DNA of 64,000 nt from Verrucomicrobiaceae bacterium (lineage in GTDB: Bacteria; Verrucomicrobiota; Verrucomicrobiia; Verrucomicrobiales; Akkermansiaceae), in assembly GCA_027486655.1 (NCBI GenBank), contig JAIXOR010000059.1:1-64000 (forward strand), written 5' to 3'. The notes beneath the pieces were generated by a model. It had not been told where the DNA came from and made no database searches. It saw only the letters and a program-made list of their open reading frames with translations. Of the stretch, positions 41,840 to 50,398 are shown piece after piece (within the stretch, counting starts at the first letter, position 1; each line of letters begins with the position of its first letter). Both the position numbers and the translations under genes were made by a program.

Positions 41840-43639
41840 TCAATCCCCGCTTTTGAGCACCTTGATGAAGGCGTCCTGGGGGATGTTCACCTTGCCGAAG
41901 AGCTTCATCTTCTTCTTACCTTCCTTCTGCTTCTCCAGCAGCTTGCGTTTGCGGGTGATGTCGCCGCCGTAGCACTTGGCGGTCACGTTCTTGCGCATGG
42001 CGGAGATGGACTCACGGGCGACGATCTTGCCGCCGACGGCTGCCTGGATGGCGACGACGAAGAGGTGCTGGGGAATGACCTCCTTGAGCTTGGTGGCGAG
42101 CTGGCGGCCGTAGGACTCCGCCTTGTCGCGGTGGACGATGGTGGAGAAGGCCTCGACCGGATCGCCGGCGATGAGCATGTCCATCTTGACCATCTTGGCG
42201 GCCTTGTAGCCGGCGTGTTCGTAGTCCATCGAGCCGTAGCCCCGGGTCATGGATTTGAGCTTGTCGTTGAAATCGACGAGGATCTCACCGAGCGGGAGGA
42301 CACAGGAGAGCATGACGCGCATGTCGTCGATGGTCTCGGTGTTGGTGACTTCGCCGCGTTTTTCGAGGACGAGCTGCATCATGTCTCCGATGTATTCGCC
42401 GGGGACCATGATGTAGACATTCACGACCGGCTCGCGGATCTCCTGGATCGACTGCGGTTCAGGGAACATGGTGGGGTTGTCCACGATGAGCTCGGTGCCG
42501 TCGGTGAGCGTGACCTGATAGATCACGGACGGATAGGTCGAGATCACGTTCATGTTGAACTCGCGGCGGAGGCGTTCCTGGATGATCTCCATGTGGAGCA
42601 GGCCGAGGAATCCGCAGCGGAAGCCGAAGCCGAGGGCGGTGGAGCTTTCCGACGAGTAGGTGAAGGCGGCGTCGTTGATCTGAAGCTTGCCCATGGCGGC
42701 CTTGAGCGCCTCGTAGTCGGAGGACTCGACCGGATAGATGCCGGAGAAGACCATCGGCTGGATTTCCTTGTAGCCGGGGAGCGGCTCCGGGCAGGGGTGG
42801 GTGTTGTCGGTGAGCGTGTCGCCGATCTTCGCCTCATCGGCGGACTTCATGTTGGCGATGACGTATCCCACATCGCCGGCAACAAGCTTCTCGCGGGCGG
42901 TCATCTTCGGGGTGAAGACGCCGACTTCCTTGACTTCGTAGGTTTTGTTGGTGGCGAAGAGTTTGACGCGCTGGCCTTTTTTCACCGATCCGGAGAAGAC
43001 GCGGACGTAAGAGACGACTCCGCGGTAGGTGTCGTAGATCGAGTCGAACACCGAGGCGCGGAGGAGTTTGTCCGGATTCTCGACCGGGGCGGGGACGCGT
43101 TCGACGATGGCTTCGAGGATTTCCTCGATGCCGATACCGGCTTTGGCGGAGGCGGGGATGGCGTCCTCGGCGGGGATGGCGAGGATGTCCTCGAGTTGCT
43201 TCTTGCACTTCGGGACATCGGCGGCGGGGAGGTCGATCTTGTTGAGGACCGGGATGATGACGAGGTTCTGGGCGTGGGCGAGGTGGAGGTTGGCCACGGT
43301 CTGGGCCTCCACGCCCTGGGCAGCGTCCACCATGAGGATGGCTCCCTCGCAGGCGGCCAGCGAGCGGGCGACCTCGTAGGAGAAATCCACGTGGCCGGGG
43401 GTGTCGAGCAGGTTGAGTTTGTAGGTTTTCCCGTCCTTGGCCTTGTATTCCATGGCCACCGGGTGGGATTTGATGGTGATGCCCTTCTCGCGTTCAAGGT
43501 CCATCGCATCGAGCAGCTGGGCGCTGGATTCGCGTTCGGTGATGGTGGAGGTGGCCTCCATCAAACGGTCCGAGAGCGTGGTTTTCCCGTGGTCGATGTG
43601 GGCGATGATGGAGAAATTGCGGGTCAGCTCGGTGGACAT
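41840..43639 (-). CDS. lepA: Elongation factor 4 (LepA)
   Basis: 599 residues from ATG 43639 (MSTELTRNFSIIAHIDHGKT). GTPase motifs: AHIDHGKTTLSDRLME (G1), REKGITIKSH (G2), DTPGHVDFSYEV (G3) and NKIDLP (G4). The LepA-specific C-terminal domain is present (TRGYGSMDYEHAGYKAAKMV, KKKMKLFGKVNIPQDAF). EF4 acts on the ribosome, affecting translocation and 30S biogenesis. A longer upstream frame (to 43696) adds a Pro-rich stretch and is not preferred. A promoter-like TTGATT-N17-AAATTC lies further upstream on the minus strand. No Shine-Dalgarno sequence. Confidence 0.97.
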   Translation of the reverse strand: MSTELTRNFSIIAHIDHGKTTLSDRLMEATSTITERESSAQLLDAMDLEREKGITIKSHPVAMEYKAKDGKTYKLNLLDTPGHVDFSYEVARSLAACEGAILMVDAAQGVEAQTVANLHLAHAQNLVIIPVLNKIDLPAADVPKCKKQLEDILAIPAEDAIPASAKAGIGIEEILEAIVERVPAPVENPDKLLRASVFDSIYDTYRGVVSYVRVFSGSVKKGQRVKLFATNKTYEVKEVGVFTPKMTAREKLVAGDVGYVIANMKSADEAKIGDTLTDNTHPCPEPLPGYKEIQPMVFSGIYPVESSDYEALKAAMGKLQINDAAFTYSSESSTALGFGFRCGFLGLLHMEIIQERLRREFNMNVISTYPSVIYQVTLTDGTELIVDNPTMFPEPQSIQEIREPVVNVYIMVPGEYIGDMMQLVLEKRGEVTNTETIDDMRVMLSCVLPLGEILVDFNDKLKSMTRGYGSMDYEHAGYKAAKMVKMDMLIAGDPVEAFSTIVHRDKAESYGRQLATKLKEVIPQHLFVVAIQAAVGGKIVARESISAMRKNVTAKCYGGDITRKRKLLEKQKEGKKKMKLFGKVNIPQDAFIKVLKSGD

Positions 43640-43781
43640 GAGTGGTGGGGAATCGGCGGGCGCGGGAGAGAAAGCAGGAATTTGCCGGGAAGGCACTAAA
43701 AATCAAGAGCGGGCGGGGCGGCGTGAGGGATGGGCGGACTTTGCGGTTTCCGAAGTGTCCGCCAATGGCTAGCGTGGCGGG

Positions 43782-44729
43782 GTGACGAACGCACGGGACA
43801 TGCTGGTGGCCGCTCCGCAACGCTGGGACGAGGCGTGTTTCGCCGTTCCGTCGATCCGTGCGCTGGCGGCGGCGGGATTGGGGACGGGGGTGTTGTGCCG
43901 TGAGGATCAGGCGGATTTCTGGAAGACGCTGGATGGGCTGGAAGTGCTGTCATTTCCGGCCAAGGCCGGTGCGCGGCAGGTGGCGGCCGGCCTGCGCGGG
44001 AGCTGGAAGGCGTCCCTGGCGTGGGAGGACGATTGGGCGGCGGAGATTTTCCAGCGTGCCGGGATCGAGAGACGGCTGGGCCCCGCGCTGGGCAGGCTGC
44101 CGAAGCGTTTGACCCACCCTTTATCCGGGAAACCCGGACCTTTGGAGCATCGGGTTCGATTTTACCTCAGCGCGGTGGAGGAAATGGGGATCGAGACGAG
44201 GATCCCCGGGTTTTTCGCACCGGCGGATCTGGGCATTTTTCCGGTGGACGGGGCGGTGCTGCTTGCTCCGGACTCCGACTTGGGTCCGAGCCACGAGTGG
44301 CCTCTGGCGCGTTGGGAGGCAATCGCCGGCCGCCTCGTGCAGGCGGGAGCACGGCTGACTGTGGCGGGGCTGCCCGGAGGACGCGGCCTCGGAGCCTCGC
44401 TGGCACGTCAATTGGCCGGGGCGGCCGAGTTTTTCGAAGCCGCACCGCTGGCGGGCGCGCTGCCCTTGCTCGCCGTGCATGGCAAGGTGCTGGCGGCGGA
44501 TGGCTCCCTGCCCCATCTCGCCGCCCATGCCGGGGGAACTTGCGTGACACTCTTCGGCCCGAACGATCCGGCCTGGCGACGTCCGCTCGGCAGGCGGCAC
44601 TCGGTGGTGCGCCGTCACGTCGAGTGCGCTCCCTGCCTGATGGCACGATGCCCGCTCGACTCCCGCTGCCAGAACGAGCTGGACGTCGAACGGGTGTGGG
44701 CGGCGGTAATATCTGACACGCCGGCTTGA
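43782..44729 (+). CDS. Glycosyltransferase family 9 (heptosyltransferase-like)
   Basis: 315 residues from GTG 43782; ATG 43800 is the alternative. A TTGCGG at 43741 lies 41 bases before the GTG, the usual -35 distance here. The C-terminal half has the GT9 pattern: GPSHEWPLARWEAIAGRL, DGSLPHLAAHAGGTCVTLFG, PNDPAWRRPLGRRHSVVR and CAPCLMARCPLDSRCQNELD. The last is the Cys-rich tail typical of ADP-heptose:LPS heptosyltransferases. The N-terminal domain is short and divergent, so donor and acceptor are uncertain. It diverges from lepA by 142 bases and converges with the VanZ-like gene. One leucine TTA codon (44120) lies outside the YTGTTAG context. Confidence 0.8.
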   Translation: MTNARDMLVAAPQRWDEACFAVPSIRALAAAGLGTGVLCREDQADFWKTLDGLEVLSFPAKAGARQVAAGLRGSWKASLAWEDDWAAEIFQRAGIERRLGPALGRLPKRLTHPLSGKPGPLEHRVRFYLSAVEEMGIETRIPGFFAPADLGIFPVDGAVLLAPDSDLGPSHEWPLARWEAIAGRLVQAGARLTVAGLPGGRGLGASLARQLAGAAEFFEAAPLAGALPLLAVHGKVLAADGSLPHLAAHAGGTCVTLFGPNDPAWRRPLGRRHSVVRRHVECAPCLMARCPLDSRCQNELDVERVWAAVISDTPA

Positions 44730-44744
44730 TGTCCAAGCTCCGCA

Positions 44745-45140
44745 TCACCGCCGCAGCCGGGCCGCGAGAAGCTGTCCGGCCGTGATCCCAACCACATCCG
44801 CGAGCCAATCGAAGAGATCGCAGGTCCTCGTGGGAATGAAGGCCTGGGTGAGTTCCTCTGCGCTCACGATGACGAGAATCACAAGCGATGTGGTCGTGAT
44901 GAACCGCCGGTAGGAATCCCGGCGGCGGGGAGGAAAGGCCAGGTTGCAGAGAAACGAGAGCCCGCCCATCAAGCCGACGTGCCCGAGTTTGTCGCCGTAG
45001 GGAATCCGGCCGAGGAATGCCCACCAGTTCCCGCCCTCGCCGCGGTTGGCGATCGATACGACGACCAGCAGGAAAGCGATGAAAAGGAAGGCGGCGATGC
45101 GGGCGGCATGCCGGCGGAGAAACATCGGAGCCGGCATCAT
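44745..45140 (-). CDS. VanZ-family membrane protein
   Basis: 131 residues from ATG 45140 (MMPAPMFLRRHAAR), which overlaps the oxyR stop by ATGA (45137-45140). Four hydrophobic helices carry the VanZ pattern: ANRGEGGNWWAFLGRIPYGD, then KLGHVGLMGGLSFLCNLAF, and EELTQAFIPTRTCDLFDWLA followed by DVVGITAG. VanZ-like proteins are small membrane proteins, originally linked to teicoplanin resistance; most have no known function. Translational coupling to oxyR is likely. Confidence 0.85.
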   Translation of the reverse strand: MMPAPMFLRRHAARIAAFLFIAFLLVVVSIANRGEGGNWWAFLGRIPYGDKLGHVGLMGGLSFLCNLAFPPRRRDSYRRFITTTSLVILVIVSAEELTQAFIPTRTCDLFDWLADVVGITAGQLLAARLRR

Positions 45141-46018
45141 GAGGGGAGCAGTCTGAGAAGTTCCGTCACGGCCGGAGTCTCGCGGCTTCCGCGGCGTTTG
45201 AGAAGTGCGATCACGCGGTGAAGGCCTTGACCCGCAAAAGGCCGGAGCACGATGCCATCCATGGATCGCGAGCGGGTGGCCAGTTGCGGCACCACCGTCA
45301 CTCCCAGGCCGGCGGCAACCATGGCCAGTGCCGTATCGAGTTGTTCGCACTGGAGCCCCGGATCCGGCTCCCGGACCCGGCAAAGGCGCAGGGTCCGCTC
45401 GGCGAGACAATGCCCGCCCTTGAGGTGGATGAGTTCGGCGGCCGTGACATCGCCGGGCGCCGGCGCTTGCTTGCGGGTGGCCAGCGGGTGCTTTGCCGGG
45501 GCTGCGAGCAAAAGCGGCTCGCGGAACAATTCACGGAAGCTCAGCGATCCCTTGCGGCGCTCGGCCTCCGCAACGTCACTCAGGATGGCAAACTCGATGC
45601 GACCTTCCACCAACTCGGAGACCAGCCCTCCGGTGCGGGATTCGGAAATCTCGATGTGGATGCCCGGGTAGCGCTGGCGGAAAGGCCCCAGCCACTGCGG
45701 CAGAAGATAGGGGGCGACCGTCGGAATGATGCCGAAGGAAATCCGACCCGATCGAAGTTTGCCGCGCTCGGAAAAGGAATCCCTCAACCGGTCGCGCTCC
45801 GCGAGCAATCGCCTTGCATGACCGGCGAGTTCGGCTCCGGCGGAAGTCAGCTCCACACCGCGCGGCCTGCGGACCAGCAGCGGCTCACCCACATTCTCCT
45901 CAAGCGCGTGGATCTGCTGGGTGACGGCGGGTTGCGACAAATGACAGCGCGCCGCCGCCGCCGTCAGCGACCCCGCATCCACCACCGCGACGAAGATCTC
46001 CAGTTGCCGGAATTCCAT
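45137..46018 (-). CDS. oxyR: OxyR-like LysR family redox regulator
   Basis: 293 residues from ATG 46018. The N-terminal helix-turn-helix is MEFRQLEIFVAVVDAGSLTA followed by AAARCHLSQPAVTQQIHALE. In the effector domain GHCLAERTLRLC places cysteines at 204 and 213, nine residues apart as are the peroxide-sensing Cys199 and Cys208 of E. coli OxyR. The following AMVAAGLGVTVVP block is conserved too. It should activate oxidative-stress genes on disulfide formation; no catalase or peroxiredoxin gene is in the window. It is cotranscribed with the VanZ-like gene and diverges from the heme dehydrogenase, whose 309-base intergenic region it may control. Confidence 0.88.
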   Translation of the reverse strand: MEFRQLEIFVAVVDAGSLTAAAARCHLSQPAVTQQIHALEENVGEPLLVRRPRGVELTSAGAELAGHARRLLAERDRLRDSFSERGKLRSGRISFGIIPTVAPYLLPQWLGPFRQRYPGIHIEISESRTGGLVSELVEGRIEFAILSDVAEAERRKGSLSFRELFREPLLLAAPAKHPLATRKQAPAPGDVTAAELIHLKGGHCLAERTLRLCRVREPDPGLQCEQLDTALAMVAAGLGVTVVPQLATRSRSMDGIVLRPFAGQGLHRVIALLKRRGSRETPAVTELLRLLPS

Positions 46019-46027
46019 GGCGGACCC

Positions 46028-46056
46028 ATAAGAAATGCCAATGGATCCCTTTGCAA
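46028..46056 (-). promoter_or_regulatory. Candidate promoter of oxyR
   Basis: Minus-strand TTGCAA (46051-46056), a 17-base spacer and TCTTAT (46028-46033). The predicted start is about 3 bases before the oxyR ATG at 46018. The 309-base divergent region 46019-46327 otherwise shows only GC-rich sequence and the opposing promoter at 46289. Confidence 0.45.
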
Positions 46057-46288
46057 TCCACGATTGGACGAATACCGAATTTCCAGTCAGCCTGTCGCCA
46101 GGAAACCCACCCCGGACATGCAGTCTCGTGCTGCGGATCTCGGGAATGTTCCGAAATTCCCCGCTGGGAGGTCGGGGCCGAAGCGTCGGGGGGCGCGACG
46201 GCCCCGCCCCCGGCGGCGGATGCGGGCCGGAAATGGCTTGCCGGCCGCCCATTCCGCCGTCCTGAGGATGGCCACCAGGCGACACTTT

Positions 46289-46319
46289 TTGAGAGACGCC
46301 CGGCCCGATGACGTATTGA
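46289..46319 (+). promoter_or_regulatory. Candidate promoter of the heme dehydrogenase gene
   Basis: TTGAGA (46289-46294), then GTATTG or TATTGA 18-19 bases later (46313-46319). The -35 lies 39 bases before the ATG at 46328, the same distance as in other genes here. The long spacer makes it weaker. Confidence 0.3.
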
Positions 46320-46327
46320 GTCCGCCC

Positions 46328-49300
46328 ATGAGCTGCCACCGCACCCTCTCATACTTGTTCGTTTCCGCAGGAGCCGCACTGGCCGTGCCGCAGGGATTCG
46401 TGATCCGCCCCTTCGCGGAGCCACCGGACGCGGATTATCCGACTGCGATCACCGCCGCTGCGAACGGAGACGTGTATGTCTCGTCCGACCTGAACGGCTC
46501 GCTCGGCCACAAGAAGAACTTCGGCCGCATCATCCGTTGCAGGGACAAGGACGGCGATGGCAAGGCCGATGAGTTCGTGCACTTCGTTCCCGATGTGGAC
46601 AGCCCGCGCGGCGGCCACTTTGTGGGAGACACGCTTTATCTCATCCACCCCCCTTTCCTGAGCAGCTTCCGCGACACCAACGGCGATGGCGTGGCGGACG
46701 AGAAGAAACAACTGCTTTCGGGACTCGGCGGCGGCATCGAACACCCGCGCGGAGCGGACCACACCACCAACGGTGTCCGTATGGGCATCGATGGCTGGCT
46801 TTACATCTCGGTGGGGGACTTCGGCACCACCCCGGCCAAGGGCACCGATGGATCCAGCGTCACCCTGCAGGGCGGCGGCGTGATCCGCGTGCGGCCGGAC
46901 GGCACCCGCGTGGAACCCTACGCCGTGATGGTCCGCAACATCTGCGACACCGCCATCTCCCCCACCCTGGATCTCTTCAGCCGGGACAACACCAATGACG
47001 GCAAGGGCTGGAACACCCGCTTCCATCACTACACCGCTCTCGGCGACCACGGTTATCCCCGTCTCTATCAGAACTTCGCCAGCGAGGCGGTGGTGCCGCT
47101 TGCCGACTACGGCGGCGGATCCGGCACGGGCGCCTTGTGGCTGAGCGAGCCCGGCTTTCCCGCCGAGTTCACCGACGCCTTGTTTTCCGCGGACTGGACC
47201 ACGGGAAACATCCACTACCACCCATGGAAGCGCGAGGGAGCGAGCTTCCGCATCGAGCAGAAGACCTTCGTCAAACTGCCACGCGCGATCGACATCGACG
47301 TCGATGGCAACTCGCGGCTTTACCTGGCGGACTGGAGAAACGGCGGCTTCAACTTCGCGGGACCCGGCAAGCCGGTTGGCATGATCCAGCAGGTCGTGTT
47401 TCCCGGACTGCCGCCCGCGCGCTATGAGGACGTGACCAAGGCCGAAGACCCCGGGCTGGTGGCACTTCTCGGTTCCGCGAGCGCCGTGCAACGCCTGGAA
47501 GCCCAACGCGAGCTCATCAAGCGTGGCAGGAAACCGGCGTTTGCCGACGGCCTCTTCGCCATGGCCAAGGACAGCGGGCGGTCCATCGCGGTGCGCACTG
47601 CGGCCATTTTCACTTTCAGCCAGCTCTACGGGCGGGAAAGCGTGAAATTCCTCGCCGAACTGGTCGCCGATTCCGCAGTGCGCGAGGCGGTTCTGCGTGC
47701 GATGGCGGACCACCCTGCCGAGGCCGCGGACGTTCCGGTGAATGCCTACGTCGATGCCCTCAAGGATCCGGATCCGCGGGTCGCACTCCAGGCACTTGTC
47801 GGGCTTGAGCGCTTGAAATCCAAAGACGTTTCCACCGCGATCCTGAAAGCCTCCACCGGTTGGCACGAGACGGGCGTTTCCCCGAGACTGGCCCACACCG
47901 CCATGCAGGTGCTGGCCTCCCTGCGTGAGGTCCCGGCGCTGTTGGCCGCGGTGGAGGACCCGGCGCTTCGCGGTCTGGCCCTGCGCTCGCTGCAGCGCAT
48001 CCACTCGATGGACGTCGTCTCCGGCTTGTTCCGGATCTTCGCAAAATCCTCGGACGCCGGCCTGCGCTTCGACATTCTCACGGCTCTCGCGCGGCTGAGC
48101 CACAAGGAGAAGGAATGGGACCTCAAGAGCTGGTGGAACACCCGTCCCGACGATCGCGGACCGTATTACGAGCCGGTGACCTGGGAGGGCACGGCCAAGA
48201 TCATTCCGGCAATCGAAAAAGGCTTCGGCATGATCGCCAAGGAGCGGCAAAACGAATTGCTGGAAATCCTCGCGAAAAACCGCCTGCCCGTGGCGGAGTT
48301 GAAGCTTTCCGGAGTCGATCCCGTGCTCGCCGCACTCGGAGCTGCCAAGCCCGACAACACGCAGCTCCTTCTCCTCGTCGAGGCGGCGAAGGACGGCAAG
48401 CGCCCCTTTGCCCAACGCCTCGATTGCTACAAAGCGATCGCAAAGGCCGGTGAAGCAGAGTCCATGGCATTCCGCCTCGCCGTGCTCGCCGCGTGGTCGC
48501 AGGATCAGGCCGCAGCCAAGGCGGCCGTCCAGCACGTGAATGATTTCGTCAACTCGCCCGAGCGCAGCGGCCAGGTGACGGAGCTGCGGAACATCGCCGC
48601 CAAGCAGGGCAATGCCGCAAGCCGGATCGCCTGGAAAGCGCTGCTCACCGTGCTGACCAGCCCGCTCGCCCAGGGCGACGCCAAGGAGAAGGTGCGCGCG
48701 GAAGTGGAGAAAAACCCGCGCGAGGCCGGCTTCTTCCAAGCCATCGCGGATCTCAAGCTGCAGGGCTTCGACAAGCAGATCGAGGCAGGCCTGCACTGGG
48801 ACAATGCGGAACTCGTCCAAGCGGCCAAAGCCGCGAAGGAGGCCGTGGCGCAAAGCAGTGGCAGCGGCCGCAAGGTCGCCGACCTCCCGGCCACCGAAGT
48901 GACCAAGACCGCGATGACCGCCAAAGGCGACACCGCCGCCGGAGCGCGGCTCTTCACCTCCCAAGGCTGCATTGCCTGCCATGCGATCGACCCGAAAGCC
49001 GAACAGAAAGGCCCCTATCTCGGAGCCGCCGGTGCCAAATTCACCCGGGACTATCTGATCGAGTCGATCCTCGATCCGAACAAGGTCGTTGCCCAGGGCT
49101 TCCGCACGTCGCTCATCAAGCTCAAGGACGGCAGCGCCAAGATGGGCTTCATCACCGGCGAAGTGGATGGAGTGGTGGAACTGCGCGACATCGCCGGGCA
49201 AATCAGCCGCATCAAGCGCGCCGACGTGGCCGAGGAAACGGATCTGCCGAACTCGATGATGCCACCAGGCCTCGCCGCAGGACTCTCGGTGGAGGACTTC

Positions 49301-49348
49301 ACCTCGCTCATCGAGTATCTCGTTTCCCTCAAGGCAACCGGGGGCTGA
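46328..49348 (+). CDS. Secreted beta-propeller/HEAT/cytochrome c dehydrogenase-like protein
   Basis: 1006 residues from ATG 46328, which starts the signal peptide CHRTLSYLFVSAGAALAVPQ. Residues about 20-370 form a soluble-dehydrogenase (PQQ/GDH-like) beta-propeller with Ca-binding-like DKDGDGKADEFV and DTNGDGVADEKK segments and PRGADHTTNGVRMGIDGWLY. HEAT-like helical repeats fill about 390-850. A C-terminal cytochrome c domain has heme motif CIACH (near 880), an axial-ligand-type Met region (LPNSMMPPGLAAGLSVEDFT) and DLIEYLVSL-like end. This architecture is a hallmark of PVC bacteria and is thought to oxidise sugars or alcohols in the periplasm. Substrate unknown. It stands opposite oxyR. Confidence 0.88.
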   Translation: MSCHRTLSYLFVSAGAALAVPQGFVIRPFAEPPDADYPTAITAAANGDVYVSSDLNGSLGHKKNFGRIIRCRDKDGDGKADEFVHFVPDVDSPRGGHFVGDTLYLIHPPFLSSFRDTNGDGVADEKKQLLSGLGGGIEHPRGADHTTNGVRMGIDGWLYISVGDFGTTPAKGTDGSSVTLQGGGVIRVRPDGTRVEPYAVMVRNICDTAISPTLDLFSRDNTNDGKGWNTRFHHYTALGDHGYPRLYQNFASEAVVPLADYGGGSGTGALWLSEPGFPAEFTDALFSADWTTGNIHYHPWKREGASFRIEQKTFVKLPRAIDIDVDGNSRLYLADWRNGGFNFAGPGKPVGMIQQVVFPGLPPARYEDVTKAEDPGLVALLGSASAVQRLEAQRELIKRGRKPAFADGLFAMAKDSGRSIAVRTAAIFTFSQLYGRESVKFLAELVADSAVREAVLRAMADHPAEAADVPVNAYVDALKDPDPRVALQALVGLERLKSKDVSTAILKASTGWHETGVSPRLAHTAMQVLASLREVPALLAAVEDPALRGLALRSLQRIHSMDVVSGLFRIFAKSSDAGLRFDILTALARLSHKEKEWDLKSWWNTRPDDRGPYYEPVTWEGTAKIIPAIEKGFGMIAKERQNELLEILAKNRLPVAELKLSGVDPVLAALGAAKPDNTQLLLLVEAAKDGKRPFAQRLDCYKAIAKAGEAESMAFRLAVLAAWSQDQAAAKAAVQHVNDFVNSPERSGQVTELRNIAAKQGNAASRIAWKALLTVLTSPLAQGDAKEKVRAEVEKNPREAGFFQAIADLKLQGFDKQIEAGLHWDNAELVQAAKAAKEAVAQSSGSGRKVADLPATEVTKTAMTAKGDTAAGARLFTSQGCIACHAIDPKAEQKGPYLGAAGAKFTRDYLIESILDPNKVVAQGFRTSLIKLKDGSAKMGFITGEVDGVVELRDIAGQISRIKRADVAEETDLPNSMMPPGLAAGLSVEDFTSLIEYLVSLKATGG

Positions 49349-49377
49349 ATCAAGCCAAGCCGCCGGCGGATTTCGCA

Positions 49378-49390
49378 AATGCCGGGCATT
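49378..49390. promoter_or_regulatory. 13-base palindrome next to the sigma-54 site
   Basis: AATGCC-G-GGCATT is a perfect palindrome around a central G. It ends one base before the CTGGCACG of the sigma-54-type promoter, where an operator or activator-related site could lie. Confidence 0.35.
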
Positions 49391-49391
49391 G

Positions 49392-49408
49392 CTGGCACGG
49401 TCGCTGCT
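49392..49408 (+). promoter_or_regulatory. Near-consensus sigma-54 promoter of the small gene at 49460
   Basis: CTGGCACG-GTCG-CTGCT has GG at 49394-49395 and GC at 49406-49407 with exactly 10 bases between them, the invariant -24/-12 spacing of sigma-54 promoters, and the full TGGCACG -24 element. Transcription would start near 49419, giving a 41-base leader whose first 18 bases form a GGGCGG...CCGCCC hairpin. It is the only such site noticed in an intergenic region of the window. Confidence 0.55.
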
Positions 49409-49459
49409 ATCTTGGAAACGGGCGGTGCAAGCCGCCCTTCACACCCCAAGAGATACCCC

Positions 49460-49639
49460 ATGAACCAGCATCATCATCATGAAAAGGGTCCGGGTTACAT
49501 GCCCCTTCACGGGCGCTGCTCCCGGCAGATCAACGATCATCGTCTCAAGGTGAAGGTTCGACGACAGGAACGCCGCAAGTGCCGCGAGATGATCCGCAGC
49601 TGGCTCGGCGATTCGCCCGCCGGAGATTCCTCGGATTGA
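49460..49639 (+). CDS. Small His-rich basic protein, unknown function
   Basis: 59 residues from ATG 49460: MNQHHHHEKGPGYMPLHGRC, a run of four histidines, then a strongly basic helix (RLKVKVRRQERRKCREMIRS) and an acidic end. No signal peptide or membrane segment. The His cluster and two cysteines could bind metal and the basic helix could bind nucleic acid; both are guesses. I do not recognise a family. The coding call rests on its own promoter (sigma-54 type, 49392-49408), a bounded frame and a strong terminator 22 bases after the stop. It may be translated under a specific stress signal. Confidence 0.6.
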   Translation: MNQHHHHEKGPGYMPLHGRCSRQINDHRLKVKVRRQERRKCREMIRSWLGDSPAGDSSD

Positions 49640-49660
49640 TCCCGCGCCGTTGACCCCTGA

Positions 49661-49713
49661 CGCCCGGCTAGGGAGGCCTCCTTCGAGCGGCTTCCGCAGC
49701 CGGGCGGTTTTTT
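49661..49713 (+). terminator. Strong intrinsic terminator after the small His-rich gene
   Basis: CGCCCGGCT (49661-49669) pairs over 9 bases with AGCCGGGCG (49698-49706) and is followed by GTTTTTT. A smaller GGAGG/CCTCC hairpin sits in the loop. It isolates the small gene's transcript from the opposing flotillin operon. Confidence 0.85.
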
Positions 49714-49832
49714 GTCCGGGGATCGCATCGCGCCGCCGGTGGGCCGCCATCGAAGCAAAGGCGCGGGTGAATCAAAAACCTGTTAGATACAACTCGCAGC
49801 GGTGAAGTCACCGCAGTTCATGAGCCCGGCGC

Positions 49833-50351
49833 TCAGCGCAGGCCCAGCGGCGGCCCGAGGATTTCCCGCAACACGAGGGCCCGGCGCGTTTCACTCCGGC
49901 TTTGCAAGGCGGAACGGACACCTCCCGCAGTGGAGGCCGTTGGTGTGGCGCGCTTGATGACGCGGTCATTGGTCGCCGCCGCTCCACCCGTGGTATTGGC
50001 CTTCGGGGAAGCCGCCCTGGCCGCCTTGTGCTGCCTGAGGCGCTCCTCCATTTCCTGCTGGCGTTTGAGGATGAGTTCCACATCCGCGGTATCCACGCGC
50101 AGCGGCGGAGGTGCCGCTGTTTGTCGGATCGGCGGTGGCATCCGCCGGTCGAGCGGCGGCGGCACGGAAGGCGCGGGTGGCTCCGGCATCCGCCACTCTT
50201 CGGGCTCATAGGCCTCGTCATCGCCCTCCGTATCCATCCGCTCCCTGGCCTGGCGTTCCTCCGCCTTGGCTTCGAGAAACCGCTTCACCAGTGAACCCAC
50301 GATGAGAAACACCACCGCCAGGATCTGGAAGTTGTCGAACAGCCACTGCAT
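49833..50351 (-). CDS. Small anchored protein at the end of the flotillin operon
   Basis: 172 residues. An N-terminal membrane anchor (NFQILAVVFLIVGSLVKRFL) is followed by a charged and proline-rich linker (EERQARERMDTEGDDEAYEP) with a short coiled segment (VELILKRQQEMEERLRQHKA). The C-terminal motif is SRSETRRALVLREILGPPLG. That closing sequence recurs at the end of small single-pass proteins of PVC bacteria as far as I recall; function unknown. It starts 47 bases after the floA stop on the same strand, so it probably belongs to the nfeD-floA operon and may bind FloA assemblies. Confidence 0.65.
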   Translation of the reverse strand: MQWLFDNFQILAVVFLIVGSLVKRFLEAKAEERQARERMDTEGDDEAYEPEEWRMPEPPAPSVPPPLDRRMPPPIRQTAAPPPLRVDTADVELILKRQQEMEERLRQHKAARAASPKANTTGGAAATNDRVIKRATPTASTAGGVRSALQSRSETRRALVLREILGPPLGLR

Positions 50352-50398
50352 GGTCGTAGTATCGGGAGTATGGATGCCGAAAATCCGTTAGAACGCCA

